Source of the DNA: Simiduia curdlanivorans | GTDB lineage: Bacteria; Pseudomonadota; Gammaproteobacteria; Pseudomonadales; Cellvibrionaceae | DNA length: 64,000 bases | Direction of reading: 5' to 3' | Assembly (NCBI RefSeq): GCF_030409605.1 | Contig: NZ_JAUFQG010000004.1 | Coordinates: 558,001 to 622,000, forward strand | Shown: positions 17,761 to 26,198 of the stretch, in pieces | Position numbering within the stretch: position 1 is the first letter of the stretch | Layout: each line of letters starts with the position of its first letter | Notes under the pieces: generated by a model | The model's input: the letters and a program-made list of their open reading frames with translations, nothing else | Told to the model about the DNA's origin: nothing | The model's database searches: none | Position numbers and translations under genes: made by a program

Positions 17761-19161
17761 CTAGAATTTCACCCGCATAGCCTGCGCCGTTAAACAATAT
17801 TTACCCTGCTGCAAAAAGTGACAATAAGAGGCGTACTGCTCATCAGTTAACGCTTCGCCATTGGCGTCGGCATAGAGCAGCGCCACCACCCGCCCACACA
17901 CCTCTATCGGAGCGATGAAGCAGGGCTGCAGACCCATTAGCTCCTTGATTAACACCGGAAATAAATGCTCGCTTTTATTCACCCTTTCCAATGAAAACCA
18001 CTGCGGCGCTTTAAACAACAACGCCTCTGAAAATAACTGCACCGAGGCTTCGTTAAAATGTAACCGCTCGCGCCAAACCACGGCATCCGGCCCCGCCGCA
18101 TAACGGGTCACCAGTTTACTTTTCAACACCAGAACCACTGCCACCCTGGCTAAACCGGCGCCGTGGTGCAAACCGCGCACGATCAATTGGTAGACATGAT
18201 CGGCGTCGGCACCCAATTGCGCCGCCGATGATAACTCGCGCAAAACCGTCAACTGAATTTTTTCATCGGCTTTTACTGGCAGGCGAGCAAGCGCCTGATC
18301 CTGTGAACCGGGAATAAAATCCACCAAACCGGAGGCGCCAAAAACGGACGCTAACTCACCCGCTGAATCGGCAATACGGATAGCGTCGGCCGTGGCTTGC
18401 GCTAGGCTAACTTTTCTCACGTTCGCCACTTGCTTGAGCACCTGCTGAGCCTCTTTACTGTGCCAACCAAAGCGACTGACCTGACTGATAGCCTCGCCCA
18501 TTCGAATCGCGTTGATGGATGCCGATGGCGCGCTGCTCGAGCTTAAGGCCTGCTCCAGTAGACTACTCAAGTGCCAGCGGTGCACCAATTCCCGGGTTAA
18601 GGAGCGAAATTGCAGGCCCAATACGGCCTCGCAGGCATCGTGCTCATTCACGCCCTCAGTCAGCTGATCGTCTAGCTGATCAGCCTGTATCTCGCCCTTA
18701 GACCAGACGGCCAGCTCGCCCACATGAAATAGCAGTGCGGCAACAAACACTTGCTCAGCCACATCCTGATCCACCGTTGGGGCTAAAAACTTTGCCTGTA
18801 AGGCAGCGTGAAAGGCGCGCGCCATGGATTGCAGCAAGCGCTCGCGCGGCTGAGCCCCCAGAAGTTGATCTACCAATAAGAGCGAAATGCATATGCCTTT
18901 CACACCCTCGAAACCCACTTGAATGATGGCGCGGGTAACGGTGTTGATGGCACCGCCGCCAGGGTTGTAATGAATGCTATTAGCCACACGCAACAGTTGA
19001 GAGGTGAGATTCGAGTCTTTTAATACTGCATCAGACATTTCGTTAACGCGGGTATCGGCATTAGTGGTGAGTTCATTTAACTGTTCGATTACCCGCCCTA
19101 ACACCGGCAGGTCGGCCGCGTCTAACTTTTGCACCCATGCTTGCAAACCGATAACGGCCAT
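17761..19161 (-). CDS. HDOD-domain signalling protein with C-terminal GAF-like region
   Basis: A 466-residue cytoplasmic protein. Residues about 15-210 fit the HDOD domain: LPVLGRVIEQLNELT, then DSNLTSQLLRVANS and FVAALLFHVGELAVW, where the catalytic HD pair of true phosphohydrolases is replaced, as in this family. About residues 300-460 resemble a GAF-type sensor domain (VYQLIVRGLHHGAGLARVAVVLV ... CFIAPIEVCGRVVALLYADANG). HDOD-GAF proteins are regulatory scaffolds, often in c-di-GMP or motility circuits, and are not known enzymes. GGGAG precedes the ATG. It stands alone; the next gene upstream is divergent. Confidence 0.82.
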   Translation of the reverse strand: MAVIGLQAWVQKLDAADLPVLGRVIEQLNELTTNADTRVNEMSDAVLKDSNLTSQLLRVANSIHYNPGGGAINTVTRAIIQVGFEGVKGICISLLLVDQLLGAQPRERLLQSMARAFHAALQAKFLAPTVDQDVAEQVFVAALLFHVGELAVWSKGEIQADQLDDQLTEGVNEHDACEAVLGLQFRSLTRELVHRWHLSSLLEQALSSSSAPSASINAIRMGEAISQVSRFGWHSKEAQQVLKQVANVRKVSLAQATADAIRIADSAGELASVFGASGLVDFIPGSQDQALARLPVKADEKIQLTVLRELSSAAQLGADADHVYQLIVRGLHHGAGLARVAVVLVLKSKLVTRYAAGPDAVVWRERLHFNEASVQLFSEALLFKAPQWFSLERVNKSEHLFPVLIKELMGLQPCFIAPIEVCGRVVALLYADANGEALTDEQYASYCHFLQQGKYCLTAQAMRVKF

Positions 19162-19265
19162 CGCAACACTCCCTAAAATGTCGTCTCAATGATCTAAAGA
19201 CTAGCAGTGCAATCCACAGATCTAACCTATAATTCAAAATCAATCTAATACAGAGATGGCAACTC

Positions 19266-20735
19266 ATGCTTAGACATATCCCGCGCCAGCGCTTAGCGGC
19301 AGCATTGGCACTGACTATATGCGCACCTTCAACCCTTGCCGCTAACGGATTCATGCAAACAGGCCCAGCCGGTACCTACGGCAAGGCCAGCAGCGGGCAA
19401 ACCGCAATATCCAATAGCGGCAACCCGGCAGCCATTGGTTTTGATCGCCAACGCATGAACCAGGAGAACACAGTGCTGGGTGCGCTCTACCTCGGCGGAG
19501 AACTGGAATACGGCAATATCCAGGAGCTGTTCGACATCTACGACGAACTGGCCAATGCCTTTAACGACGACGGCAGCAGCAGTGGCGGCGGTAGCGGTGG
19601 CGGAAGCACAAGTGGCGGTGGGCTAGACTTTGGCGACATAGACATCAATGACCCCGATATCGCAGCCATCATCGATCGAGTTGAAGGCCAAGCCAACCAC
19701 ATAGGCGCCTTGCTGGCACTGGTGGCAACTGAAGGTTATGCCAACGCCGACGCCGCCGTAGACCTACCGTTGATTTTTAACACAGACATTTTTGGTGGCA
19801 CCCTAGGTTTTAATTTCAGCTACAGCGGCTCGGCCTCCGCCGTTGGCTTTATGGAGGATATCGACTTCGATGCCGCCACCGCACAAACCGAATTAGAGGC
19901 CGCCTTCAATTTACAACCCGGCGACCCAGCCACTACCTACGATTTGAGCGGCGGCATTTCTCTGACCATCGACCCCAATACCAACAGCGTTAGTGGTACC
20001 TTTGACAACGACAGCTTGCTGGCCACCAGAGCCGCACAGGCAACCCAATTTGGCGTCAGCTATAGCTACCCAATTGTGTTCGAAAATAGCAGCACCTTAT
20101 ATCTAGGCGCCACCGCAAAATATGTGCGCATGGGCTTAGCACGGGTAGCAACACGCATCGGCGACATAACAGACTCGGAAGATTTATTTGACGACATTCG
20201 CGATGCGAAGTTCGTCAACACCAACCGATTCGGCATGGACTTCGGCGCACTTTGGGTTGCCAAGCACGTCTCCTTGGGCACCAGCATTACCGATGCCTTT
20301 GAACCCAGCTATGAATTTAATGCCATCGACACCAGCAACTACAACAACCCAACCCTCGGCGCGCTCATTGATGAGTTACAAACCTATGAGCAAGAGCGGC
20401 AAATCACTGTCGAGGGCAGCCTCTATACGGAAGACCGCGCCTGGGCGTTAAGTACGAGTTACGAAACTGCCGCCATTAAAGATCCACTTGGTGCCGAACA
20501 TCAGTGGTTTAGCATTAGCGGCGGCTGGAACTCCAATAGCTTTTGGGTTCCATCAGTGCGGCTTGGTTACCATATGAACCAAGTAGGCAGCGAAATAAAT
20601 ATGTACAAGTTAGGTTTCACACTATTTCGCTATGTGGATTTAGATCTCGGTATGTCATCCGAAAAGGTTGAAATAGATGGCACTTCTTTACCCCAGGGTG
20701 CGAGTGCGAATCTCGGTTTTCACTACACCTTTTAA
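19266..20735 (+). CDS. TraF-like outer-membrane protein
   Basis: A 489-residue exported protein with a signal peptide ending near STLA/ANG. The mature part has the TraF_2 (conjugal transfer TraF-like) pattern: an N-terminal NPAAIGFDRQRMNQEN phrase, later YLGATAKYVRMGLAR, and alternating strands ending in aromatic residues with a terminal YTF, typical of outer-membrane beta barrels. A Ser/Gly linker (GSSSGGGSGGGSTSGGG, about residues 102-118) lies in a predicted loop. Despite the family name there is no conjugation gene nearby, and chromosomal stand-alone copies are common, so a general outer-membrane role is likelier. A structured RNA element begins 20 bases after the stop. Confidence 0.75.
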   Translation: MLRHIPRQRLAAALALTICAPSTLAANGFMQTGPAGTYGKASSGQTAISNSGNPAAIGFDRQRMNQENTVLGALYLGGELEYGNIQELFDIYDELANAFNDDGSSSGGGSGGGSTSGGGLDFGDIDINDPDIAAIIDRVEGQANHIGALLALVATEGYANADAAVDLPLIFNTDIFGGTLGFNFSYSGSASAVGFMEDIDFDAATAQTELEAAFNLQPGDPATTYDLSGGISLTIDPNTNSVSGTFDNDSLLATRAAQATQFGVSYSYPIVFENSSTLYLGATAKYVRMGLARVATRIGDITDSEDLFDDIRDAKFVNTNRFGMDFGALWVAKHVSLGTSITDAFEPSYEFNAIDTSNYNNPTLGALIDELQTYEQERQITVEGSLYTEDRAWALSTSYETAAIKDPLGAEHQWFSISGGWNSNSFWVPSVRLGYHMNQVGSEINMYKLGFTLFRYVDLDLGMSSEKVEIDGTSLPQGASANLGFHYTF

Positions 20736-20755
20736 TCGCTGAGAAACCGAAATAG

Positions 20756-21082
20756 AAAAGGCTGCAATTGCCACTGCTGTCCCATAGTTATATTGCGGGA
20801 GAGTTTGGTGTCCGTACTAGCGACCGTCACCCGCATGGGTTGATATCGCAATTAGGCAAAGCATGCTTTGCAGCGATAGCAACGCCCACAGTGTGTCATT
20901 GTGGGCCGGTCCCAAAGGGCGGGTGTTGAGACTACATGGTTGTATTCACGTCGTGTCGCTAGTGCGGGTACCAAACTCATGTCCAAATATACGCCCAGAT
21001 GTCGCATCTATTGTGAGGCTTATAGACTAACGATGATCGCGTCGTTTTTGTGAGACAGTGGTGTGCAATTGCAGCCTTTTTT
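20756..21082 (+). ncRNA. candidate structured RNA closed by two long helices
   Basis: No gene fits between the TraF-like and M20 genes, but the bases fold on themselves. Outer helix: 20756-20781 pairs with 21054-21080 (26 pairs, one bulge). Second helix: 20801-20824 pairs with 20955-20978 (24 pairs, no break). Inside are CACCCGC/GCGGGTG (20828-20834 with 20919-20925), TGGG/CCCA, a hairpin with TATCGC/GCGATA around the perfect palindrome GCAAAGCATGCTTTGC (20856-20871), and GCCCACA/TGTGGGC (20884-20906). All five non-Watson-Crick pairs in the two long helices are G-U if the plus strand is the RNA, and A-C mismatches on the minus strand. The 3' arm ends in six T, so it can also terminate transcription. 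A mobile palindromic element is the main alternative. Confidence 0.6.
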
Positions 21083-21093
21083 CACCTTGAGAT

Positions 21094-22416
21094 TTACTTT
21101 TTTAACAGCTCCATCAATGCGATAACCGTAGCTTCTACACCCTTCGTAACCGAAGGTTCTGGCGCAATTTTAAATAGAGGGCTGTGATGGCTCGGCACAG
21201 GTTCACCACCGGCTTTCTCGCGCTCGAAATCTGCTTTAGGTGTTCCGCCGATAGCAAAATAGACACTGGGTATATAAGGGTCGGTTGTGAAGAACGGGAA
21301 GTCTTCTGCCCCCATTCCCAGTCGACGATAGTTTTCATCGAATGCGTCGGCGCCCATTTTTTCACGCCATACAGCCTTTAAACGCTGGGTCATGGGTATA
21401 TCGTTTACCGTTGGCGGCGTTGGCTCATCGGAGATAATTACCTTTGGCAAATTATCCTCCGGTAAACCGGCAGCGCGACCAATATTAACCGCAACGCGCT
21501 CAATGGCAGCCATCAGGTATTCACGCGTTTCCCAACTATCGTTGCGCACGGTTACTTGCAAGCGCGCCTCATCGGAAATTATATTGTGCTTAGTGCCCGC
21601 ATGAAATGAACCCACCGTAATTACCGCCGGTTCTTTCGGCGCGATTTCACGGCTCACAATCGTTTGCAACGCCAACACAATTTGCGCACCTATGACCACT
21701 GGGTCTTTACCACGATGAGGCGAGGCACCGTGGGCGCCAATACCGGGCACAACGATATCGATACTATCAACACCCGAATAAGGCGAACCCTCAACCGCAA
21801 CCAACTTGCCTGCTTCAATTTCCGAACTCACATGAAACGCCATAGCGTAATCGGGTTGACCAAAGCGCTTCCAAATACCATCGTCCATCATGCCTTTCGC
21901 GCCGCCCACTCGCTCTTCAGCGGGCTGGCCGATCAACATTAAGGTGCCAGACCACTCACTTTTGCGCTGCGCCATCTGGCGCGCGGTACCCACCAGACTG
22001 GTGATATGCACATCGTGGCCACAGGCGTGCATCACGTTCACCACATTGCCGTCCCAATCTTTTTGGGTCGCTTTTGAAGCGTAAGGTAAACCGGATTTTT
22101 CCTCCACCGGCAGGCCGTCCATATCGGCGCGCATCATCACCAGCGGGCCCTTGCCGTTTTTCATGATGGCCACAACACCGGTTTTACCGACACCTTCAGT
22201 AACTTCAAAACCCGCGGCACGCAGCTCCTTAGCAAGGCGCTTGGCGGTTTGCGTTTCTAGGTGGGACAGCTCAGGGTTTTTATGAAAGTGCTCAAATAGC
22301 GGAGCCAAATGTTTTTTATAATCTTTCTCAACATCTTGCGATAAATCACCGGCAAACGCGCCTGCGCTAGCGAGCAAGACTGCCAGGGCCAAGGAATGCT
22401 TAATCATAGTCTTCAT
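21094..22416 (-). CDS. secreted M20 family amidohydrolase/peptidase
   Basis: A 440-residue metal-dependent hydrolase of the M20D type (IAA-amino-acid hydrolase, hippurate hydrolase and related). A signal peptide (ALAVLLASAGAFA) sends it to the periplasm. Metal and active-site marks are MMRADMDGLP, HACGHDVH and GQPAEERVGGAKGM, then AFHVSSEIEAG, HGASPHRGKDP and the C-terminal HHSPLF. It should remove acyl or amide groups from amino-acid conjugates; the substrate is not clear. ATG 22416 is given; ATG 22407 is an alternative with a better placed AGAGA. It is followed downstream by the structured RNA element and convergent TraF-like gene. Confidence 0.87.
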   Translation of the reverse strand: MKTMIKHSLALAVLLASAGAFAGDLSQDVEKDYKKHLAPLFEHFHKNPELSHLETQTAKRLAKELRAAGFEVTEGVGKTGVVAIMKNGKGPLVMMRADMDGLPVEEKSGLPYASKATQKDWDGNVVNVMHACGHDVHITSLVGTARQMAQRKSEWSGTLMLIGQPAEERVGGAKGMMDDGIWKRFGQPDYAMAFHVSSEIEAGKLVAVEGSPYSGVDSIDIVVPGIGAHGASPHRGKDPVVIGAQIVLALQTIVSREIAPKEPAVITVGSFHAGTKHNIISDEARLQVTVRNDSWETREYLMAAIERVAVNIGRAAGLPEDNLPKVIISDEPTPPTVNDIPMTQRLKAVWREKMGADAFDENYRRLGMGAEDFPFFTTDPYIPSVYFAIGGTPKADFEREKAGGEPVPSHHSPLFKIAPEPSVTKGVEATVIALMELLKK

Positions 22417-22449
22417 CTCTTTTTATTTAGGAAAATATAGAGTTTAGGG

Positions 22450-22941
22450 TTAGTGCTGTTGAATCAGCGCAATGATGTCGCTGGCCCAATTCGCGTCTGG
22501 CTGTTCGATAATTCTGCCAACTTCTTTTTTATCTTTTAGCACCACGAGCGTAGGGGTAAATTCTAAGCCATAACGCGCCACCACAGCCGATGGCTCAAGT
22601 TTATCTCGAGATATAGCCGTTAATCGCAAGGATAGATTCGGATTCTCTGCCAGCTCGATTAACTTAATAAGCTTTGGCACTTCCCGAACACTATCGTGAC
22701 ACCAAGTACCAAAAAGCACACGCAAGCTAATAGCGGAGTCGATTGACGTCAGCAATTGAACCTCTTGCTCCGAAATAATCGCGGTTTTATAGGACGCAGC
22801 AAAGGCATCAAGGACTAACAGATCCGACTCTGAAACAGGCCCGACTAAGTCCTGATGAGCACTTAACGACTCAGCAGCATGGGCCACTGAAACAGTCATA
22901 AGGAAAAAGATAACACTATATAACGCTTTCTTAATCATCAT
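22450..22941 (-). CDS. thioredoxin-like periplasmic protein lacking the second cysteine
   Basis: A 163-residue protein with a signal peptide ending near AHA/AES and a thioredoxin fold: LRVLFGTWCHDSVREVPKLIKL holds the active-site position, then a cis-proline region EFTPTLVVLKDKKEVGRI. The motif is WCHDS where a redox thioredoxin has WCxxC, so only one active-site Cys remains and a classical disulfide exchange is unlikely. No other Cys is present in the mature chain. Its ATG overlaps the stop of the upstream membrane-protein gene by one base, which points to translational coupling and a shared task. Single-Cys thioredoxin-like proteins of this WCHD type are known but little studied. Confidence 0.75.
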   Translation of the reverse strand: MMIKKALYSVIFFLMTVSVAHAAESLSAHQDLVGPVSESDLLVLDAFAASYKTAIISEQEVQLLTSIDSAISLRVLFGTWCHDSVREVPKLIKLIELAENPNLSLRLTAISRDKLEPSAVVARYGLEFTPTLVVLKDKKEVGRIIEQPDANWASDIIALIQQH

Positions 22942-23480
22942 TATTTTCTCGATACCGCAGCCATGATATGACCATAGGCCTTAGTTAGTTTATTGACAGC
23001 ATCAGAACCGCCCGCGAGCACGCTTCCGGTTAGCAATATATCTAATAACGTGAAGGCCTTACCCTGCCAGCCTGACGGCAACTCCAGCACCAAGCTGCCC
23101 AGAATTCGAAAACCCACTAGCGCAATCATCAAGCCAAAACACAACCCCATTTGCTGCGCAATAAGACGCGAGTGACTTCGGTACTCGCTGCGCGAGATCG
23201 TTAACGCGCCGAGCTGATCAAGCTGCTCTTTACTTGGTGTTGCAATCAACTTCAATTGCGTGAGCGCAAGATCGAGGCGGTCGGCACCACCACCGCGCAA
23301 AGCGGAAAGAAACACTTCAATTGCCCGCTCGACAAATAAACAAATCAACAAAACACTGGCAAAGACAACAGGGAAAACGGTGAGCGAGTTTGGCTGCACA
23401 CTCAGCCCTTGGGTTGGAAGCACAATGCCAACGCCAGCAATCGCTAAAATGACAATCAAAGTAAAAAGATAGCGCTGCAT
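22941..23480 (-). CDS. small four-helix membrane protein of unknown function
   Basis: I do not recognise a named family. The 179 residues show hydrophobic segments at about 4-22, 37-60 (FPVVFASVLLICLFVERAIEVFL), 107-131 and 140-160, with a soluble amphipathic stretch of about 40 residues between the second and third. The ending VLAGGSDAVNKLTKAYG recalls small membrane proteins related to holin-like or TIGR-type envelope proteins, but this is weak. It is coupled to the thioredoxin-like gene by a one-base overlap, so the two may act together at the inner membrane. Confidence 0.6.
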   Translation of the reverse strand: MQRYLFTLIVILAIAGVGIVLPTQGLSVQPNSLTVFPVVFASVLLICLFVERAIEVFLSALRGGGADRLDLALTQLKLIATPSKEQLDQLGALTISRSEYRSHSRLIAQQMGLCFGLMIALVGFRILGSLVLELPSGWQGKAFTLLDILLTGSVLAGGSDAVNKLTKAYGHIMAAVSRK

Positions 23481-23498
23481 AGATCTCTCAGAATATTT

Positions 23499-24413
23499 TT
23501 ATCGCCGTTGCAACAGCAACCAGTCGTACACATCTTGACTCGCGTAAACCCGTGTCCAAGCATCGTGGCCCATATCTTCGTGTACAGTAAACCGCACTTC
23601 CGATGCTTTATAACTTTCTAGGTGATTGATACCGGCATAAAAGAACGCTTTGCTTACCGCACTATCACGGCCACCGGCAAATGCCCACACCGGTAACTTT
23701 GCTTTCGCGATAGGCGCCATTAAACTCGGATGCCCCCAACCCACAACAGGTACTGCTGCTGCAAATAATGTAGGGTGCTTACTCGCCATATACCAAGTGC
23801 CAAATCCACCGTAACTGATGCCGCTGATGTAGCTGCGCCGCTTATCCGTCGCGTAATTTTTATGCACTGACTCCAGTATCGACAATACATCTTGCTCAAC
23901 TTGCTCCCAGCCCATGGGTAACAGCGGTGACACGTCACTGAGATCGGTGATATTTTTACCCGCTCGCATTAATTCAGGTGTATCGAACGGTGCCGGCCGC
24001 TCGGGCACACCCTTGGCTAGGCGCTGGGGAATTTCCGCGCGGGAGCGGTTAGCGATATAGGGGATTTTTTCCATGCCTAACATATGCAATTGCGGCGCAA
24101 TAATAACGAAAGGCAAGTCGCGCTTTTGAATCCAGGCTTCATACAGAGGGCCGTGCTTCAAAACATAATCCAACTCTTCTAAACCATCGCCTCGCTCGCC
24201 ATTGCCATGGAGGAACAAAAGCACCGGCCATTTTTTCTTGGGCTCATCCTGATAGCCAGCGGGCAAATAGACAAAGTACTCGCGCGGCTTTTTATCTAAC
24301 GCGGACACATAGCTTTCGCGCACCAACTGCGGCTCACTGGGCGATGACTCACCGCACCCCGCCAGCAGCAAGTACGAGAATAAAATCGCGGCGATTACTG
24401 TGGAAATTTTCAC
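23499..24413 (-). CDS. lipoprotein alpha/beta-hydrolase, esterase type
   Basis: A 304-residue hydrolase carried on a lipoprotein signal (LFSYLLLAGCGES, Cys about residue 20). The core has PVLLFLHGNGERGDG (oxyanion region), the nucleophile in SGISYGGFGTW (GxSxG), LPVWAFAGGRDSAVS with an Asp, and a C-terminal HEDMGHDAW with the catalytic His. It resembles the poly(3-hydroxybutyrate)-depolymerase/carboxylesterase group. I place the start at GTG 24413, which overlaps the TGA of the upstream SDR gene; the longer frame would prepend about 22 residues that overlap the SDR and lack the lipobox context. It is likely translated with the SDR gene. Confidence 0.78.
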   Translation of the reverse strand: MKISTVIAAILFSYLLLAGCGESSPSEPQLVRESYVSALDKKPREYFVYLPAGYQDEPKKKWPVLLFLHGNGERGDGLEELDYVLKHGPLYEAWIQKRDLPFVIIAPQLHMLGMEKIPYIANRSRAEIPQRLAKGVPERPAPFDTPELMRAGKNITDLSDVSPLLPMGWEQVEQDVLSILESVHKNYATDKRRSYISGISYGGFGTWYMASKHPTLFAAAVPVVGWGHPSLMAPIAKAKLPVWAFAGGRDSAVSKAFFYAGINHLESYKASEVRFTVHEDMGHDAWTRVYASQDVYDWLLLQRR

Positions 24414-25174
24414 GCCATTCTCGCTATCAACGCAACCGGCAACCAGGCGAGTAAACGCACCACCAACGCCCACGGCCAACGCGGCACAGTTGAGCGCTTT
24501 ACTTTGCGCTCAATCAGATCCACTAAAAGGCGACCACCCTTTTCCACCGGGATGCAAAAAGGTCGAGACCTCGCGGCCTGATTGATCGGGGTGTCGATAT
24601 AACCTGGGCAGAGCAACGTAACGTCGATGGGCTTAAAATATAACTCGGCGCGCAAGGCTTCCACATAGTGACTCACCGCGGCTTTCGACGCGCCGTAAGC
24701 GCCGCCACCGGGCAGGCCTCGATAGCCGGCCACGCTACTCACCGCAATGATGTGTCCAAAACCCTGCGCCTTAAACAGGCTAACGGCCGCATCGATAGTG
24801 GCCATGCAACCGAGCACATTGGTGTCGATGGTAGCTTTTACTTTTTCGAAACTAAGCTTGCCAATACGCTGGCTGTAACCGATGCCAGCGTTGGCAATTA
24901 TTTTATCGAGACTGCCAAAATGTTGCCTGGCTTCCTCCAAGGCGGCCTTTACATCGTCGAACTCAGTAACATCAAGCGCCCGGATTAACACGGCGGTTTG
25001 GTATTCGGCCTCTAGCTTGGCTTTTAGTTGCTCGAGGTTTTCTAACCTGCGCGCCGTTAGCGCTAGCTGATAGCCACGGCGCGCAAATTCGATTGCCATC
25101 TGCTGACCTAAACCGCTCGAGGCACCGGTGATAAAAACGGTTTCGGTCTTCGGATTGTTTTTGCTATTGGTCAT
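24410..25174 (-). CDS. SDR family oxidoreductase
   Basis: A 254-residue classical short-chain dehydrogenase. The cofactor site is FITGASSGLGQQMA (TGxxxGxG), followed by ANAGIG, the catalytic Ser in AVSSVAGYRG and the YxxxK pair in AYGASKAA, then CPGYIDTP. The C-terminal 40 residues are hydrophobic (WPWALVVRLLAWLPVALIA), suggesting membrane attachment, as seen in DltE-like SDRs. The substrate cannot be told from sequence. The TGA overlaps the GTG start of the lipoprotein hydrolase, suggesting a two-gene unit acting on lipid-like substrates; that is inference. Confidence 0.85.
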   Translation of the reverse strand: MTNSKNNPKTETVFITGASSGLGQQMAIEFARRGYQLALTARRLENLEQLKAKLEAEYQTAVLIRALDVTEFDDVKAALEEARQHFGSLDKIIANAGIGYSQRIGKLSFEKVKATIDTNVLGCMATIDAAVSLFKAQGFGHIIAVSSVAGYRGLPGGGAYGASKAAVSHYVEALRAELYFKPIDVTLLCPGYIDTPINQAARSRPFCIPVEKGGRLLVDLIERKVKRSTVPRWPWALVVRLLAWLPVALIARMA

Positions 25175-25298
25175 GCGGGTTATTGCCTTTTATTATTTTC
25201 GTTAGGGGTCGTTAGAATATAGAACCGATAAACAAGCTAACTTGACATTAAACGGGTCTACTATCAAATCAACCTATTTACACCCTTATTCAGACGAA

Positions 25299-25985
25299 TC
25301 AAATCACCTGTGTTGCAACACGCAAGAGCGATTGGCCGCGACTATCCAGCAATTGCGCCACCAATTCATCGCCTGCTTCAAGGGGTCCGACGCCTGCGGG
25401 TGTGCCGGTGAGCAAGACATCGCCCGGAGCAAAGCTGAAAAATTGACTGGCATAGGCCAGCAGTTCCGCCACCGGCGTTAACATATCACGGGTATTGCCA
25501 TCCTGCGTCACCACACCGTTGCGGGTGAGGCGCAAGCCGATGTTTTGCAGATCTTCGGGCGGCGCGAGAAAGGCCGATAAGGGCGCACTGCCATCGAAGC
25601 CCTTGGCCTTCTCCCATGGGTGACCTTTTTGCTTTAGCGCTGCCTGTAACTCGCGCAAGGTCAAATCGAAAGCCAAGCCGATGCCGGCGACGGATGCCAA
25701 GGCCTGCTCAGGCGTTGCGTCTTTTAGCTCGGTGCCAATAAGCACGCTCATCTCGGTTTCAAAATGACAACTGCCCCAACGCCTCGGCACGCTAAATGGC
25801 TTGGCCATATCGCGCGCACAGCCCGCAGTTTTGATGAACAGCATAGGTTCAGTGCCTACTTTACTGCCCATTTCTTTTATATGATCGGCATAATTCTGAC
25901 CGACACAAACAATTTTCCCGAGCGGCAGAGGGATAGCGGTTGCGCCGGCACTGTTCGGCTGGGCCCATCTATGTTGGTATGTCAT
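25299..25985 (-). CDS. fumarylacetoacetate hydrolase family protein
   Basis: A 228-residue FAH-family enzyme like E. coli YcgM. It shows KIVCVGQNYADHIKEMG near the start, MLFIKTAG, the metal-binding ETEMSVLIG (E-x-E) and an Asp later in GIGLAFDLTLREL, and finally GDVLLTGTPAGVG, the hallmark of the family. Members hydrolyse or decarboxylate C-C bonds in small keto acids (acylpyruvase, oxaloacetate decarboxylase). I use ATG 25985 because MxYQH is the conserved N-terminus; ATG 25997 is an alternative. The gene is divergent from serA; the longer upstream frame has no family support. Confidence 0.83.
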   Translation of the reverse strand: MTYQHRWAQPNSAGATAIPLPLGKIVCVGQNYADHIKEMGSKVGTEPMLFIKTAGCARDMAKPFSVPRRWGSCHFETEMSVLIGTELKDATPEQALASVAGIGLAFDLTLRELQAALKQKGHPWEKAKGFDGSAPLSAFLAPPEDLQNIGLRLTRNGVVTQDGNTRDMLTPVAELLAYASQFFSFAPGDVLLTGTPAGVGPLEAGDELVAQLLDSRGQSLLRVATQVI

Positions 25986-26198
25986 GGCTAAACTCATCGG
26001 TTTTTTAGCATTGTAACGCGCCAACCGCGCTGTTTGGGGCAGGCCACAGCAGCATTCTGCAGGAAAATACCGAGCATCAGCAATTGATTGCGTGCGCCCG
26101 CTTTGCGGACTTTGTGTCTGTGGTATTATGGCGCCCCATTTTCCCCCGGCCTTGCCCGCGCGCGAGGCCTGAGCGCATTGCATACAAGGTGATATTCC

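Noticed and set aside
20761..20781. Cobalamin riboswitch from the GCCACTG string
   Set aside because: Other conserved boxes of that class are absent, and the downstream gene lies on the other strand.
20756..21082. Retron msr-msd transcript
   Set aside because: Terminal inverted repeats fit, but no reverse transcriptase gene is present on either side and no branching-G motif was recognised.
26000..26183. N-terminal extension of the FAH protein
   Set aside because: The extra residues are low-complexity, rich in Cys, Gln and Ala, cover the serA promoter region and have no family match.
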